Translations under genes and position numbers: made by a program
The notes under the pieces: generated by a model
The model's input: the letters and a program-made list of their open reading frames with translations, nothing else
Told to the model about the DNA's origin: nothing
The model's database searches: none
Shown here: one piece after another, positions 54,146 through 64,000 of the stretch
How the letters are laid out: each line of letters starts with the position of its first letter
Numbering within the stretch: the stretch's first letter is position 1
NCBI RefSeq assembly: GCF_033807715.1
Contig: NC_084606.1
Coordinates: 40,405,422 to 40,469,421 of the forward strand
DNA: 64,000 nucleotides
DNA from: Cololabis saira
Taxonomy: Eukaryota > Chordata > Actinopteri > Beloniformes > Belonidae
Direction: 5' to 3'

Positions 54146-55304
54146 TTAACTAGCAGGCGTATCAGGTAAAGGCAGTCTACTCAGTGCATCTGCATTTGAA
54201 TTATCTTTACCTGCTCTGTACACAATTGTGTACTGGTAGGCGGACAAGGTGAGGGCCCAACGCTGTATTTTCGCTGAGGCCAGCGGTGGAATACATTTAG
54301 ACTCGCTGAACAGGCTCATCAGCGGTTTATGGTCCGTGTAGATGGTAAATGAATGGCCATACAGGTACTGATGGAATCGTTTCACAGCGAACACAATGGC
54401 CAGCCCCTCCTTGTCCAACTGAGAGTACCCTCTCTCGGTCGCATACAGGGTGCGGGAGGCGAACCCAATAGGCTTCTCAGATCCATCTTCCATCATATGG
54501 GAGAGTACCGCCCCCACGCCATAGGGCGAGGCATCACAAGAAAGCGTGATCTCTTTGGCTGGGTCATAGTGAACAAGCAATTTTTCGGAGTGGAGGAGCC
54601 CTTTCACTTCTCTGAATGCTCTCTCCTGATCTTTCCCCCACTGCCACTTAGTGTCGTTGTGCAGCAGCTTGTACAGTGGGGCCAGGACCTGGGAGATGTC
54701 CTGCAGGAACATGCCATAATAGTTCACTAGACCAAGAAATGATCTGAGTTCGGGTACAGACTTTGGGCTTGGCGCTTCCTTAATGGCTCGCACTTTGTCC
54801 TCCAAGGGCCAAAGTCCCTCTGCTGTGACCTTGTGACCTAGGTAGGTCACACTGGGTGCCATGAACACACACTTGCGACATTTCAACCGCAGGCCTGCAT
54901 CCTGCATCTTTTTCAGCACCTGCTCAAGGTTGGCCAGATGCTCTTCCTCCGTGGCCCCCGTGATCAAGATGTCATCAAGAAACACGGCCACATGAGGAAT
55001 CCCCTGTGTCCATGGTTCTTTGGAAAATGGCAGGGCTGGATGCCACTCCAAACACTAGGCGGTTGTACTTGAATAACCCCTTGTGTGTGTTGATGGTGAC
55101 AAACTCCTTTGACTCCTCGTCCAGCAGCAACTGTTGGTAGGCATGGCTCATGTCCAGCTTTGTGAAGAGCTTCCCCCCTGACAGGGTCGCGAAAAGGTCA
55201 TCGACGCGTGGCAACGGATACTCCTCCTGCGTAGAATCTTGATTCACTGTCAGCTTGTAGTCCCCGCATATCCTTGCCGTTTTGTCTTCCTTTAACACTG
55301 GAAC
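54146..55304 (-). pseudogene. Gypsy reverse transcriptase (C part) and RNase H
   Basis: Frame 55298-54975 has D-Y-K-L-T-V-N, L-D-M-S-H-A-Y-Q-Q and F-G-V-A-S-S-P-A-I-F-Q. Frame 55051-54146 has V-F-L-D-D-I-L-I-T-G, then A-L-S-R-L-P-L-P at the end of RNase H, with T-D-H-K-P-L. A frameshift near 55020 joins them. Confidence 0.9.
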
Positions 55305-55312
55305 AATAGGAG

Positions 55313-57010
55313 CAGTGGCGATTTTGGTCTGTACATTTTGGTGGGGCCATGCTGGAAAATCTTATGCAATCAGTATCAAGTGAGAGAAGGGACCACAGCC
55401 CCTTTGACCACAAAATTGCAGCTGAATAATGCCATCATCACACAAACAGTGCCAATCTAACGACATATATTATCATATCAATAGCGCTACTGTTGTGCCC
55501 TTAAATAGGGAAAAGTAGTCAGGGAAGATGTATAAATGACAGACACAGCTCTTGCCTTCACTCGATTGTATTCAGTGAGGAAGAGGAGCGCTATTCCCCC
55601 TACTGGAACCCTGAGGTATTACCACTGGATTGACGCACAATTACCACAAAAACTTACACTTTAAATGTATTTTCTACACAGTTATAACCGGAGCAACTTA
55701 GCAGAAATAACAAAAAAAACGTATATTTTACAATACTCTGAAAAGGAATTAAATTATATTTTCTAAAAAAACGAAATAATTTGTTTTAATACTAAATACT
55801 CTCATCTGCCACACTACCAAATGTGTTCAAGAGCTCATATCAAATACTCAAGATCGAAAGAGCAACGTGACAACAATAAAAACACAATGCACAAGCACGA
55901 CCGTGCACGAGCATGGCGTGTACGGCGCACATACAATACACAGCAATTAATATACAAAGCCACCACACAGAGTATACCACAGCCAAACAGCCATTTCAGC
56001 ACCACAGACAGGTAAACAGCTCCATCAGCGTCGGGGAGCCCACGTGAGGTTGTGTCCCCCCCACACTCACACCCACACATGTATCGCCAGTTGCACATTA
56101 CACAAAGTCCACTATAATTCAAAGAATATAAGTACATGGTCGGTTCCACTATAAAAATCTGTTAGACTCACCGTTGACGATCACTTCTGGTTAAATCATC
56201 CGGTCGATGTGGTCCCAAACGTTTTATTTCCAACTTGATCTCAATTGCTAAAGTGCTAAATCGCACACGCACCAAATAGTCAACTTCATTCATTTTGAAA
56301 GAATGAAACGTCACCTATCAATCAAAGTACGTAGCCGGCGTACGGCGCGCGTCGCCGCGACCTACGCCGTAGGCTCTGCGTTGGTGTAACGCAGAACCAT
56401 AAATCAGCCTTTATTCTGGCGCGGTTTGAAAAAGACAAGCGAGTGATTATGTACATTCACTGAGTGAATATTATGAAAGTAAAATATTTATTTCTCGCTA
56501 GAAATAGTTTTTTTTTTATTCAGTCCGCAAATTACGGCGAAAAGCATTCTGGGAAATTCTGGGAACAGCCAATCACAGAGTGAGCTGTTTGACCGCCGGC
56601 CGACGCCGATTCAACATGTCTGCTTCAGTTCAGAGCAGCCAATGACAGGCGCTCTGGGGCCCTGAGCTCGCGGCCCCACTGTCGAAGCTAATGTGTGCGC
56701 TGTACACGCGCACGCGCGCGCAGCAGTTCACCAGTTAACAACATTACAGGCAGAGGGGACAGCTCCGCTGTGCCCCACCGAGCGGAAACACAGGAGGGGC
56801 TGGATCAGGCAAGGCGAACTATTTACACACAGTTACACTACAAAAAGTGTCAGCAGATTAAATTAAGTTGCATCAAATGAAAACTGCGGACATTTCATTG
56901 GAGACAAATTTATTATGAATTTATGTTTAATGACACATAATCTTCCCCCGCGCAGCAGCACACTCTGGTGGGGCCGTGCCCCACCGGCCCCTAATGCAAA
57001 GACGCCAGTG
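55313..57010. mobile_element. hAT-type element in Gypsy RT, 1698 bp
   Basis: AATAGGAG is duplicated at 55305-55312 and 57011-57018. The ends read CAGTGGCG on the left and, reversed, CACTGGCG on the right. Subterminal GGTGGGGCC blocks occur at both ends. Removing it rejoins the RT (A-A-P-I then V-P-V-L). No transposase is recognised. It contains a MITE fragment (56325-56413). Confidence 0.88.
56325..56413. mobile_element. MITE fragment (same family as 14680-14811)
   Basis: It ends CGCAGAACCATAAATCAGCC followed by TTTA, and the core has GCGCGTCGCCGCGACC. It lacks the left arm. Confidence 0.7.
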
Positions 57011-57018
57011 AATAGGAG

Positions 57019-57274
57019 CTGCCCACCTGGAAAACTGAACAGGCTCTATAATGCCCAATTTCTGCAGACGGTTCAGTTCCTCTTCCACAATACCTTTCAT
57101 GGCATAAGGCACAGGCCTGGGCTTGAAGAACCATGGGTTGGCATCAGAGTCCATATGCAGCTTCACTGCCACGCCCTTCAATGTGCCCAGCTCATCCTTG
57201 AACACCTCACTGTAGCGCTGCAGAATGTCCTCCATTGAGCGTGTGTGGGCATACTTAATTTCATGCCAGTTCAA
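57019..57274 (-). pseudogene. Gypsy reverse transcriptase, N-terminal start
   Basis: The frame has Q-R-Y-S-E-V-F-K-D-E-L-G, P-R-P-V-P-Y-A-M and L-G-I-I-E-P-V-Q-F-S-R-W-A-A-P-I, the standard Gypsy RT opening, up to the hAT insertion. The sequence at 57275-57332 is the damaged stretch between protease and RT. Confidence 0.88.
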
Positions 57275-57382
57275 GCGGAGTTACGAAGCCAATCACGGCC
57301 AATAGACTATGCCCGCTCCCTGGGGCTATTAATTCAATTCAATTCAATTCAATTTTATTTATATAATAATACAACAGATGTT

Positions 57383-57509
57383 GGCCCGGTTTCCCAGATC
57401 AGTTAAGTAGCTCTTAACAGCGAAAGACTTCTTTCAAACCTTCTTAAGGAGCCTGTGAAAGAAGTCTTTCGCTGTTAAGAGCTACTTAACTGATCTGGGA
57501 AACCGGGCC
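57383..57509. mobile_element. Near-perfect palindromic MITE, 127 bp
   Basis: Arms of about 54 bp, starting GGCCCGGTTTCCCAGATCAG in both orientations, flank a 19-bp loop. GTT is duplicated at 57380-57382 and 57510-57512. As RNA it would be a long hairpin. Confidence 0.92.
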
Positions 57510-57522
57510 GTTGTCTCTAGAC

Positions 57523-57746
57523 CAGGGGTAGGGAATTCCGGTCCTCGAGGGCCGGTGTCCTGCATGTCTTAGATGTTACCCTGCTTCAGCACACCGTGAT
57601 AAAAGTACCTGTGTCATTAACAGAATTGTGCAGCCCTGGATGACAAGCTGATGACGATGATTAATTAGAATCAGGTGTGTTAAAGCAGGGAAACATCTAA
57701 AACATGGAGGACACCGGCCCTCGAGGACCGGAATTGCCTACCCCTG
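57523..57746. mobile_element. hAT-type MITE, 224 bp
   Basis: The ends are CAGGGGTAGGGAATTCCGGT and, reversed, CAGGGGTAGGCAATTCCGGT, with CTCTAGAC duplicated at 57515-57522 and 57747-57754. Confidence 0.95.
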
Positions 57747-57960
57747 CTCTAGACGCTTTCCAGAGATCCAGAACATGAACATAAACATAAACCCCCGAGC
57801 AATTATTACATAAACAATGGCAGGTAAAAACTCCCATAGTGGGAGAAAAGCCTTAAGCCAAACAGTGACAAGGAAAAACTCCCCTTTAGGAGGGAAGAAA
57901 CCTTGAGCAGGACCAGGCTCATAAGGGGGGACCCTCCTGCCGAAGGCCAGACTGGGGGAG

Positions 57961-58364
57961 TCAACCAGCCTGGCTGTAGCTCTCTGGCCCCCAGTTGCAA
58001 TGTCCACATATAACACCCCCAAGTGAGGTATGGGCTGGCCCGTATAAGTCCTGAGCTTGAGCTTTGATGGCCTGATAGGAGGCAGACTTGGCCCCCACGA
58101 CGCCCGATAGGTCTCCTCACTTATGACTGAGGCCATAGCTCCTGAATCAATTTCAAACTTAATATCCCGGCCATTAACGGCCACAGTAGCATAATACGGC
58201 TCAGGTGGCTCCTCTACTGTTTCCACGCCATACATGTTATATGAACACGCAGCCTCCCCATCCTCCTCTTCTAGGTGGTGTGTGGCTGCCTGGCCCTGGG
58301 ACTGCTGAGGTTTCCTCCCCCCAGGCTTAACTCTGCCCTTAGAGCTTCTGCACCTTTTTGCCAA
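57961..58364 (-). pseudogene. Gypsy zinc knuckle end and protease
   Basis: The frame has F-E-I-D-S-G-A-M-A-S-V-I-S, the aspartic protease site (D-S-G), preceded by a basic linker and followed by T-G-Q-P-I-P-H-L-G. It runs into the L2 tail at 57960, which truncates it. Confidence 0.88.
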
Positions 58365-59141
58365 ATGGTCCCGCTTATTGCATGCATGACAGAGACAGCA
58401 TCTTTAAATTTACAGTCATTTGCATAGTGTGACCCCCCACACCTAAAGCACTCCACCCGTTTTCCTGGCCTACCAGTCTCTTTCCTGACTTGGTACACTG
58501 CCCCTGTCTGTGACCCATTTCCTTTTTGGATATCCTTGGCATCATTTGCGGCCATTTCCATGCCCTGGGAAATGTCAAAGGCCCTCTGAAAAGTCAATGG
58601 TGGCGTTTTCCCCAGCAGGCTGAATGGCGTTCTCTTTAATGCCACAGACTAATCTGTCACGGAGCATGTCATCAAGCACTGCTCCAAAATCACAATGTTC
58701 AGATAGCTGGCGTAGCTCGGCTACAAAGTTGGACACTGACTGACCTTGCCTCCTGAAATGGCTGTGGAATTTAAACCGTTGCACAATTACAGAGGGTTTT
58801 GGGTTGTGGTGGTTTGCCACAAGCAGGACAATATCATCATAAGACAACTCTCCTGGTTTCCGTGGAGTGGCTAAGTTCCTTATTAATTTGTAGGTCTTTG
58901 CCCCACACACACTCAGGAGAATGGAGCGCTTTTTAGCCTCCTCCGTAATGTCATTTGCAGAGAAAAAGTGTCCCAACCTTTCCTCGTACTCCGTCCATTC
59001 CTCATCTCCCTCCACAAACTCACTGATAGCTCCAAACATTGCCATCTGAACACGCTGACCGTCGGCCACTGCCACGTCCTGTCCCATGCCTTGGTTCTGC
59101 TCGCCTTGGCTCTCTGCTGAGTCACTGCTGCTTCTGCTCAT
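58271..59141 (-). pseudogene. Gypsy gag with CCHC knuckle
   Basis: The frame from ATG at 59141 has W-T-E-Y-E-E-R-L-G-H-F-F and F-V-A-E-L-R-Q-L-S, the capsid region. After a frameshift near 58600, the second frame has C-F-R-C-G-G-S-H-Y-A-N-D-C. The ATG is close to the 5' LTR (59216), leaving a short leader. Confidence 0.88.
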
Positions 59142-59215
59142 AATCCAACTTCAGCAAAACATAATCCAGTTTGAGCAAAAATAATAATCCAAATTATCCT
59201 CGTCGCCAAAAAATA

Positions 59216-59494
59216 TGTGGTAACTTTACATGAAAAAGGACCAAAACTCAGTCGTCATATTTTGATGCTTTATCTCAAAACTGGCAGGAACAAACAGTAC
59301 AAAAAACATGTGGCATTCAAGATGGCTGCAATCCTCTAACACTCCTGGCAGGAAGAGGAAGTGGGCCTTTTCAACCAGCCCATAAAAGACCATAGGCACC
59401 TGCCAACAGCGCCATCTCCTGACATGATGCATATATAGCAACTTATAGAAATCCCACAGCAAGACCCTTACATAAAAACATTTTGGCTACCACA
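59216..59494 (-). repeat. Gypsy 5' LTR
   Basis: See the 3' LTR. A TATATA stretch at about 59428 in the U3 part could act as a TATA box (minus-strand sense). Confidence 0.93.
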
Positions 59495-59583
59495 ATAATT
59501 TTTGAGGTAAAACATTTTTTCACTTGCTGGGAGCGGTTTTCTGTCAATTAGAGTCATAAACGACATCTTCCAATCTGTAAACC
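59495..59583 (-). pseudogene. Pao gag piece between the Gypsy and TTAA insertions
   Basis: The minus strand reads F-T-D-W-K-M-S-F-M-T-L-I and ends Y-L-K-N-Y at the Gypsy junction, where the ATAAT duplication lets the frame run on into 52311. Confidence 0.85.
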
Positions 59584-60004
59584 TTAAAAGGAACCCTGGC
59601 TATTAAGACATGTAGGTCTTAAAAGATAAATTTTGGTATCAATTATAACAATGTGATATAAAAAACCTTTTTGATGTCTTCGTTTTTATAAAATTTGAAA
59701 ATATAATTTAACTAGTAGGTCGCCATTGTTGTAGTGATTCTGGGTAGTGACGTCAGACGGTGGCACCTGCTAACCCCCTACACTGTTTTGACACCCAGAC
59801 ACAGATGAAAACACAGCTAAACAGGTGACGGCGCACCAGAAACACAGATCAAAACACAGCTGAACATTAAGGTGACGGCGAACCTACAAAAAAGTTAAAA
59901 AAAAAAAAAAAAAAAAAAAAAGTACAGCCCCATAAAGCATGAACTATAAAAACACCATAAAACTCACAGACCACACGTTTCAACTAGCAGATAACCGATG
60001 CTAC

Positions 60005-60695
60005 TGTTAGGTTGAAAAGTCATCACAATATTAATAACTTAGAAAAAGACACAGGAAACTGTCAGAAATGATTTTCAATGGCCTTCTGCAGAAGGTTGGA
60101 GAGAAATCCTGAGAAGCTTTAGGCAACACGGCCGTCCTCTTTAGATCTCGTCAGAACTTCTCTCAACTGGCTCTCTGCAGAGCTGGCGCTTTTATTCAGT
60201 AAGGATGACAGGAATGACCATATTTGGAACAGTGAATGGACAAAGGACAGATGGTCACACACATGACTTTTCAGTTGAAGAGGCTTGGTATGAAGAAACA
60301 AACAGACATCCTTAAAACACAAAGGGTCAAGGGGTCAACTAAAAACAGAACCTCTTTTGGAGTATTTGAACAGATGGTTCAAACTGACAATGGGGTATTT
60401 GTTGGACAACTCAAACTCAGGAAGGGCTTCGCTGTCATCTGTTAACATGTAATAACCAACAGTCAGCTTAAAGTCTTGAAACAACATGAAGGGTCAATAA
60501 ATGAGCACCTTCTGGACAAACAAGAACTCTGTGAGGCTTTGCACAGATGTGTCTAAAGACACTGGTCAGCTGTTAACAAAGCAGACAACCCCCCCTAAAT
60601 ACCTTCAGGGAATGGCCTGTCTGGCTGTTCCTATTCTGATAGTTTTTTATTTTCATAATGACAATCTTAATTCAAAAGAGTTGATTAACCTCACA
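60005..60695. mobile_element. Probable solo LTR, 691 bp
   Basis: It starts TGTTAGGTT and ends AACCTCACA, with GCTAC duplicated at 60000-60004 and 60696-60700. Copy 2 of the host transposon lacks it, which confirms the empty site. AATAAA occurs at about 60497. The retroelement family is unknown. Confidence 0.75.
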
Positions 60696-61362
60696 GCTAC
60701 AATAAAAACCCCAGCCAGATCTGGTGTCATTAAATTAAATAAAGATGTTCTTGCCTATTTGAAGCGAAGTCTGCGCCTCCCGTTTCATCAAAGTCCCGGG
60801 CCAGTCCCCTCAGCCTCTGGTCTGTCATCACCCAGCACCGAAGCCGGTTTTAGGGGGGGCAGGGGTGGGCTATGCCCACCCAAACGTGCCTCCTGCCCAC
60901 CGGCGTCTCCATCCCGGCCAGAGCGGAGAGCGGAGAGCGGGTGGCGGTGCGCTGCAGGCTCTAAAGCCCCGGCTACGCCGTCTACGCCGTAGGCTACGCC
61001 GTCTACGCCGTAGGCTACGCCGTCTACGCAGGAGCCTAATGCACTGGTAAGATGCGCACGACATTGATCATTTTTGCAGATCTCCCGTGCATCACAGAAC
61101 TTTGATCCAGTTTGCCTGAACCCAGACGTCTTATGGGCTCCCTCGTCAGCCTCCACGGCCGGGAGAGTGCTGCTCATCTATGTTTTAGATACCTGTCCCA
61201 GTTAAACTAACGCGGCTTATCTTCCCAGAGCCACCGCTCTACGTCATCGCCCCCAGAATGCATTGCGCAGGTAAAACATGGCGCCTCCCGCAGGTCAAAA
61301 CATGTGATAAACATTGTAGATTTTTAAAGCAATTAGATTATTTTATGTGTTTCTAACAACAT

Positions 61363-63801
61363 CACTCACTCACTCATCTTCTCCCGCTTCATCCATTACC
61401 GGGTCGCGGGGGCAGCAGCCTCAGCAGGGATGCCCAGACTTCCCTCACCCCAGACACCTCCTCCAGCTCTTCCGGGGGGAGTCCGAGGCGTTCCCAGGCC
61501 AGCCGAGAGACATAGTCTCTCCAGCGTGTCCTGGGTCTTCCCCGGGGTCTCCTCCCGGTGGGACATGCCTGGAACACCTCCCTAGGGAGGCGTCCAGGAG
61601 GCATCCGGTACAGATGCCCAAGCCACCTCAGCTGACTCCTCTCAATGTGGAGGAGTAGCGGCTCGACTCCGAGCTCCTCCCGGGTGACCGAACTCCTCAC
61701 CCTATCTCTAAGGGAGCGTCCAGCCACCCTGCGGAGGAAACTCATCTCGGCCGCTTGTATCCGCGATCTTGTCCTTTCGGTCACTACCCAAAGTTCATGA
61801 CCATAGGTGAGGGTAGGGGCGTAGATTGACCGGTAAATCGAGAGCTTCGCCTTTCGACTCAGCTCCCTCTTTACCACGACGGTCCAGTACATCGACCGCA
61901 TTACTGCGGCCGCTGCACCGATCCGCCTGTCAATCTCACGCTCCATTGTTCCCTCACTCGTGAACAAGATCCCGAGATACTTGAACTCCTCCACCTGAGG
62001 CAGGACTTCTCCACCCACCCGGAGAAGGCATGCCACCCTTTTCCGGTCGAGAACCATGGCCTCGGTCTTGGAGGTGCTGATTCTCATCCCTGCCGCGTCG
62101 CACTCGGCCGCAAACCGCCCCAGCACATGCTGGAGGTCCCGGTCTGATGAAGCCAACAGGACAACATCATCTGCAAAAAGCAGAGATGAAATCCTGAGGT
62201 TCCCAAACCGGATCCCCTCCGGCCCCTGGCTGCGCCTAGAAATCCTGTCCATAAAAATTATGAACAGGACCGGTGACAAAGGGCAGCCCTGCCGGAGTCC
62301 AACATGCACCGGGAACAAGTCTGACTTACTGCCGGCAATGCGAACCAGACTCCTGCTTCGATCATACAGAGACCGGACAGCCCTTAGTAGAGGGCCCCGG
62401 ACTCCATACTCACTCAGCACCCCCCACAGAATGGCACGAGGGACACGGTCAAATGCCTTCTCCAGATCCACAAAACACATGTAGACTGGTTGGGCAAATT
62501 CCCATGAACCCTCGAGTACCCTGCGGAGGGTATAGAGCTGGTCCAGTGTTCCACGACCGGGACGAAAACCGCATTGTTCCTCCTGAATCCGAGGTTCGAC
62601 TATCGGCCGTAATCTCCTCTCCAGTACCCTGGCGTAGACTTTCCCCGGGAGGCTGAGAAGTGTGATCCCCCTGTAGTTGGAACACACTCTCCGGTCCCCC
62701 TTTTTAAACAGAGGGACCACCACCCCGGTTTGCCACCCCAGCAGTACTGTCCCCTTCCTCCATGCAATGTCGCAGAGGCGTGTCAACCAAGACAGCCCTA
62801 CGACATCCAGAGACTTGAGGTACTCAGGGCGAATCTCATCCACCCCCGGTGCCCGGCCACCGAGGAGCTTACGAACCACCTCGGTGACCTCGGCTTGGGT
62901 GATGGATGAGCACGCCTCCGAGCCCCAACCCTCTGCTTCCTCAGTGGAAGGCATGTCAGTCGGGTTAAGGAGATCCTCAAAGTATTCCTTCCACCGTCCG
63001 ACAATGTCCCCAGTCGAGGTCAACAGCTCCCCACCAGCACCATAAATGGTGCCGGCAGAGTACTGCTTCCCCCTTCTGAGGCGCCGAACGGTCCTCCAGA
63101 ATTTCCTCGAGGCCGACCGAAAGTCCTCCTCCATGGCCTCCCCGAACTCCTCCCAGACCCGAGTTTTTGCCTCCAAGACTGCCCGAGTCGCGGCCCGCTT
63201 GGCCTGCCGGTACCTGTCTACTGCGTCAGGAGTCCCACCGGCCAACATAGCCCGGTAGGACTCCTTCTTCAGTCTGACGGCATCCTGTACTTCCGGTGTC
63301 CACCACCGGGTTCTAGGATTGCCGCCACGACAGGCACCGGAGACCCTGCGTCCGCAGCTTCGAGCCGCCGCGTTGGCAATGGAGGCAGAGAACATGGTCC
63401 ACTCGGACTCAATGTCCCCCGCCTCCCCCGGGATCCGAGAGAAGCTCTCCCGGAGGTGGGAGTTGAAGATGTCCCTGACAGAGGGCTCAGCCAGACGTTC
63501 CCAACAGACCCTCACAATCCGTTTGGGTCTGCCCGGTCTGTCCAACCTCCTCCTCCGCCAGCGCATCCAACTCACCACCAGGTGGTGATCAGTTGACAGC
63601 TCAGCCCCTCTCTTCACCCGAGTGTCCAAGACATGCGGCCGAAGGTCAGATGAAACGACAACAAAGTCGATCATTGACCTCCGGCCTAGGGTGTCCTGGT
63701 GCCACGTGCACTGATGGACACCCTTATGCCTGAACATGGTGTTCGTGATGGACAAACTGTGACTCGCACAGAAGTCCAACAACAAAACACCACTCCACAG
63801 T
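61363..63801 (-). mobile_element. RTE-type LINE (copy C), 5'-truncated, open
   Basis: TGTTTCTAACAACAT is duplicated at 61348-61362 and 63802-63816; copy 2 of the host transposon gives the empty site. The 3' tail is short and ends GATGAGTGAGTGAGTG on the minus strand. Confidence 0.95.
61389..63785 (-). CDS. RTE-type LINE protein: endonuclease end, reverse transcriptase and C-terminal part
   Basis: The 798-codon frame has no stop. It begins in the last third of an APE-type endonuclease (L-L-D-F-C, I-T-N-T-M-F, T-W-H, I-D-F-V, S-T-D-H-H). The RT follows with R-A-P-G-V-D-E-I, N-Y-R-G-I-T-L-L-S, C-G-F-R-P-G-R-G-T, F-V-D-L-E-K-A-F-D, L-R-Q-G-C-P-L-S-P and F-A-D-D-V-V-L-L. The C-terminal region has K-Y-L-G-I-L-F and Y-G-H-E-L-W. 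The missing endonuclease N-terminus reflects 5' truncation, so the copy cannot move by itself. Openness over 2.4 kb points to recent insertion. RTE (Rex3-like) is my best placement. Confidence 0.9.
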   Translation of the reverse strand: MLLDFCASHSLSITNTMFRHKGVHQCTWHQDTLGRRSMIDFVVVSSDLRPHVLDTRVKRGAELSTDHHLVVSWMRWRRRRLDRPGRPKRIVRVCWERLAEPSVRDIFNSHLRESFSRIPGEAGDIESEWTMFSASIANAAARSCGRRVSGACRGGNPRTRWWTPEVQDAVRLKKESYRAMLAGGTPDAVDRYRQAKRAATRAVLEAKTRVWEEFGEAMEEDFRSASRKFWRTVRRLRRGKQYSAGTIYGAGGELLTSTGDIVGRWKEYFEDLLNPTDMPSTEEAEGWGSEACSSITQAEVTEVVRKLLGGRAPGVDEIRPEYLKSLDVVGLSWLTRLCDIAWRKGTVLLGWQTGVVVPLFKKGDRRVCSNYRGITLLSLPGKVYARVLERRLRPIVEPRIQEEQCGFRPGRGTLDQLYTLRRVLEGSWEFAQPVYMCFVDLEKAFDRVPRAILWGVLSEYGVRGPLLRAVRSLYDRSRSLVRIAGSKSDLFPVHVGLRQGCPLSPVLFIIFMDRISRRSQGPEGIRFGNLRISSLLFADDVVLLASSDRDLQHVLGRFAAECDAAGMRISTSKTEAMVLDRKRVACLLRVGGEVLPQVEEFKYLGILFTSEGTMEREIDRRIGAAAAVMRSMYWTVVVKRELSRKAKLSIYRSIYAPTLTYGHELWVVTERTRSRIQAAEMSFLRRVAGRSLRDRVRSSVTREELGVEPLLLHIERSQLRWLGHLYRMPPGRLPREVFQACPTGRRPRGRPRTRWRDYVSRLAWERLGLPPEELEEVSGVREVWASLLRLLPPRPGNG

Positions 63802-63885
63802 TGTTTCTAACAACATATTTTATTATAAGAGAACAATTGTGGCTAATTAGGGACTACATGTCTTAATAGCCAGTGTTCCTTTTAA

Positions 63886-64000
63886 AGGATCACCACTGAA
63901 CATGGTGGGTTCAGGGACTGGCAAGCGATTCATACTTAATGAGTTAGCGATTGCTTGAGCTAGGCTGACTGACTCTTGGGTTGTCATTTCCGGAGTTGAC
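63886..64000 (-). pseudogene. Pao gag, part at the window edge
   Basis: The minus strand reads open from the edge, with S-L-A-Q-A-I-A-N-S-L and L-P-V-P-E-P-T-M-F-S-G-D-P-L, then continues at 59583 after removal of the TTAA element. The P-x-P-x-F-x-G-D-P-L signature is typical of Pao gag. Confidence 0.85.

Larger units (their letters stand above)
57333..57960 (-). mobile_element. L2-type LINE 3' tail carrying two MITEs
   Basis: The same tail as at 15783-16040, starting at the TTGAA repeats (57333-57357) and ending near GACTCCCCCAGTCTGG. It is split at 57383-57509 and 57523-57746. It interrupts the Gypsy element between protease and RT. Confidence 0.9.
52312..59494 (-). mobile_element. Gypsy (Ty3) LTR retrotransposon, complete ends, 7183 bp
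   Basis: LTRs of 283 bp (52312-52594) and 279 bp (59216-59494) begin TGTGGTAGCC and end TTACCACA on the minus strand. ATAAT is duplicated at 52307-52311 and 59495-59499. The gene order is gag, protease, RT, RNase H, integrase. It carries a hAT element (55313-57010) and an L2 tail (57333-57960) which itself carries two MITEs. Frameshifts and stops make it inactive. Confidence 0.96.
59588..63881 (-). mobile_element. TTAA-target transposon, copy 3, carrying a solo LTR and an RTE LINE
   Basis: Terminal repeats AAGGAACCCTGGCTATTAAG on the left and a one-mismatch copy on the right (reversed), with TTAA at 59584-59587 and 63882-63885. Removing it restores the Pao gag frame. It is colinear (reversed) with copy 2 except for the insertions at 60005-60695 and 61363-63801. 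The GTAGACGGCGTA repeat is expanded to about three units (60967-61028). Confidence 0.93.
46466..64000 (-). mobile_element. BEL/Pao LTR retrotransposon, degenerate and heavily interrupted
   Basis: Reading leftward from the right edge, the pieces are gag (63886-64000, 59495-59583, 51906-52311), zinc knuckles (51640-51905), protease (51530-51744), RT (49049-51086 with gaps), RNase H (48511-48942), integrase (47161-48444) and a C-terminal remnant (46490-46630). The element is split by a TTAA element, a Gypsy element, a LINE-tail-like insertion, a hAT element and a SINE. Several frameshifts and stops inside pol show that it is dead. The gag N-terminus and the 5' LTR lie beyond 64000. Confidence 0.9.

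Overview
The window looks like a repeat-rich piece of a teleost fish chromosome. The evidence is one intron-containing vertebrate gene, tRNA-derived SINEs, fish-type LINE tails ending in TTGAA repeats, BEL/Pao and Gypsy elements, hAT and TTAA-target DNA transposons, and many micro- and minisatellites. Nothing in it is bacterial. All family names come from reading translated sequence and recalling family motifs; no database search was run.

Layout. 1-7640: the only host gene I can support, a minus-strand HACD4-like 3-hydroxyacyl-CoA dehydratase. It is bounded at its 3' end by a 2.5 kb minisatellite of 11-bp units and carries a 19-bp minisatellite just before its last coding exon. 7370-12450: several minisatellites, a truncated L1-like fragment, an RTE-type LINE 3' end and other LINE scraps. 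13978-15548: a DNA transposon with a MYB/SANT-like relic. 15783-26560: an L2-type LINE (minus strand) split by a 7.5 kb L1-type LINE (plus strand) with an intact ORF2. 26639-31763: a Pao-like gag fragment, a partial TTAA transposon, and an inverted-repeat element carrying an RTE copy. 32163-37270: a CR1/L2-like LINE (plus strand) broken by a TTAA transposon, a hAT element and an L2 tail. 37275-45480: scattered fragments, a SINE, a solo LTR and unrecognised sequence. 45518-64000: one degenerate BEL/Pao element (minus strand, running off the right edge) that hosts a SINE, two small insertions, a complete 7.2 kb Gypsy element and a 4.3 kb TTAA element, each with further insertions inside.

Two themes stand out. 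First, nested insertions can be ordered in time because target duplications and interrupted reading frames are preserved to the base (TTAA, 5-bp, 8-bp and 15-bp duplications). Second, short functional sequences have repeatedly been amplified in tandem: a splice acceptor in the HACD4-like gene, a reverse-transcriptase motif in the L2 element, and three separate segments of an RTE LINE. I saw no dedicated new multi-gene system. The splice-acceptor array and the reverse-transcriptase-motif array are the most unusual observations.
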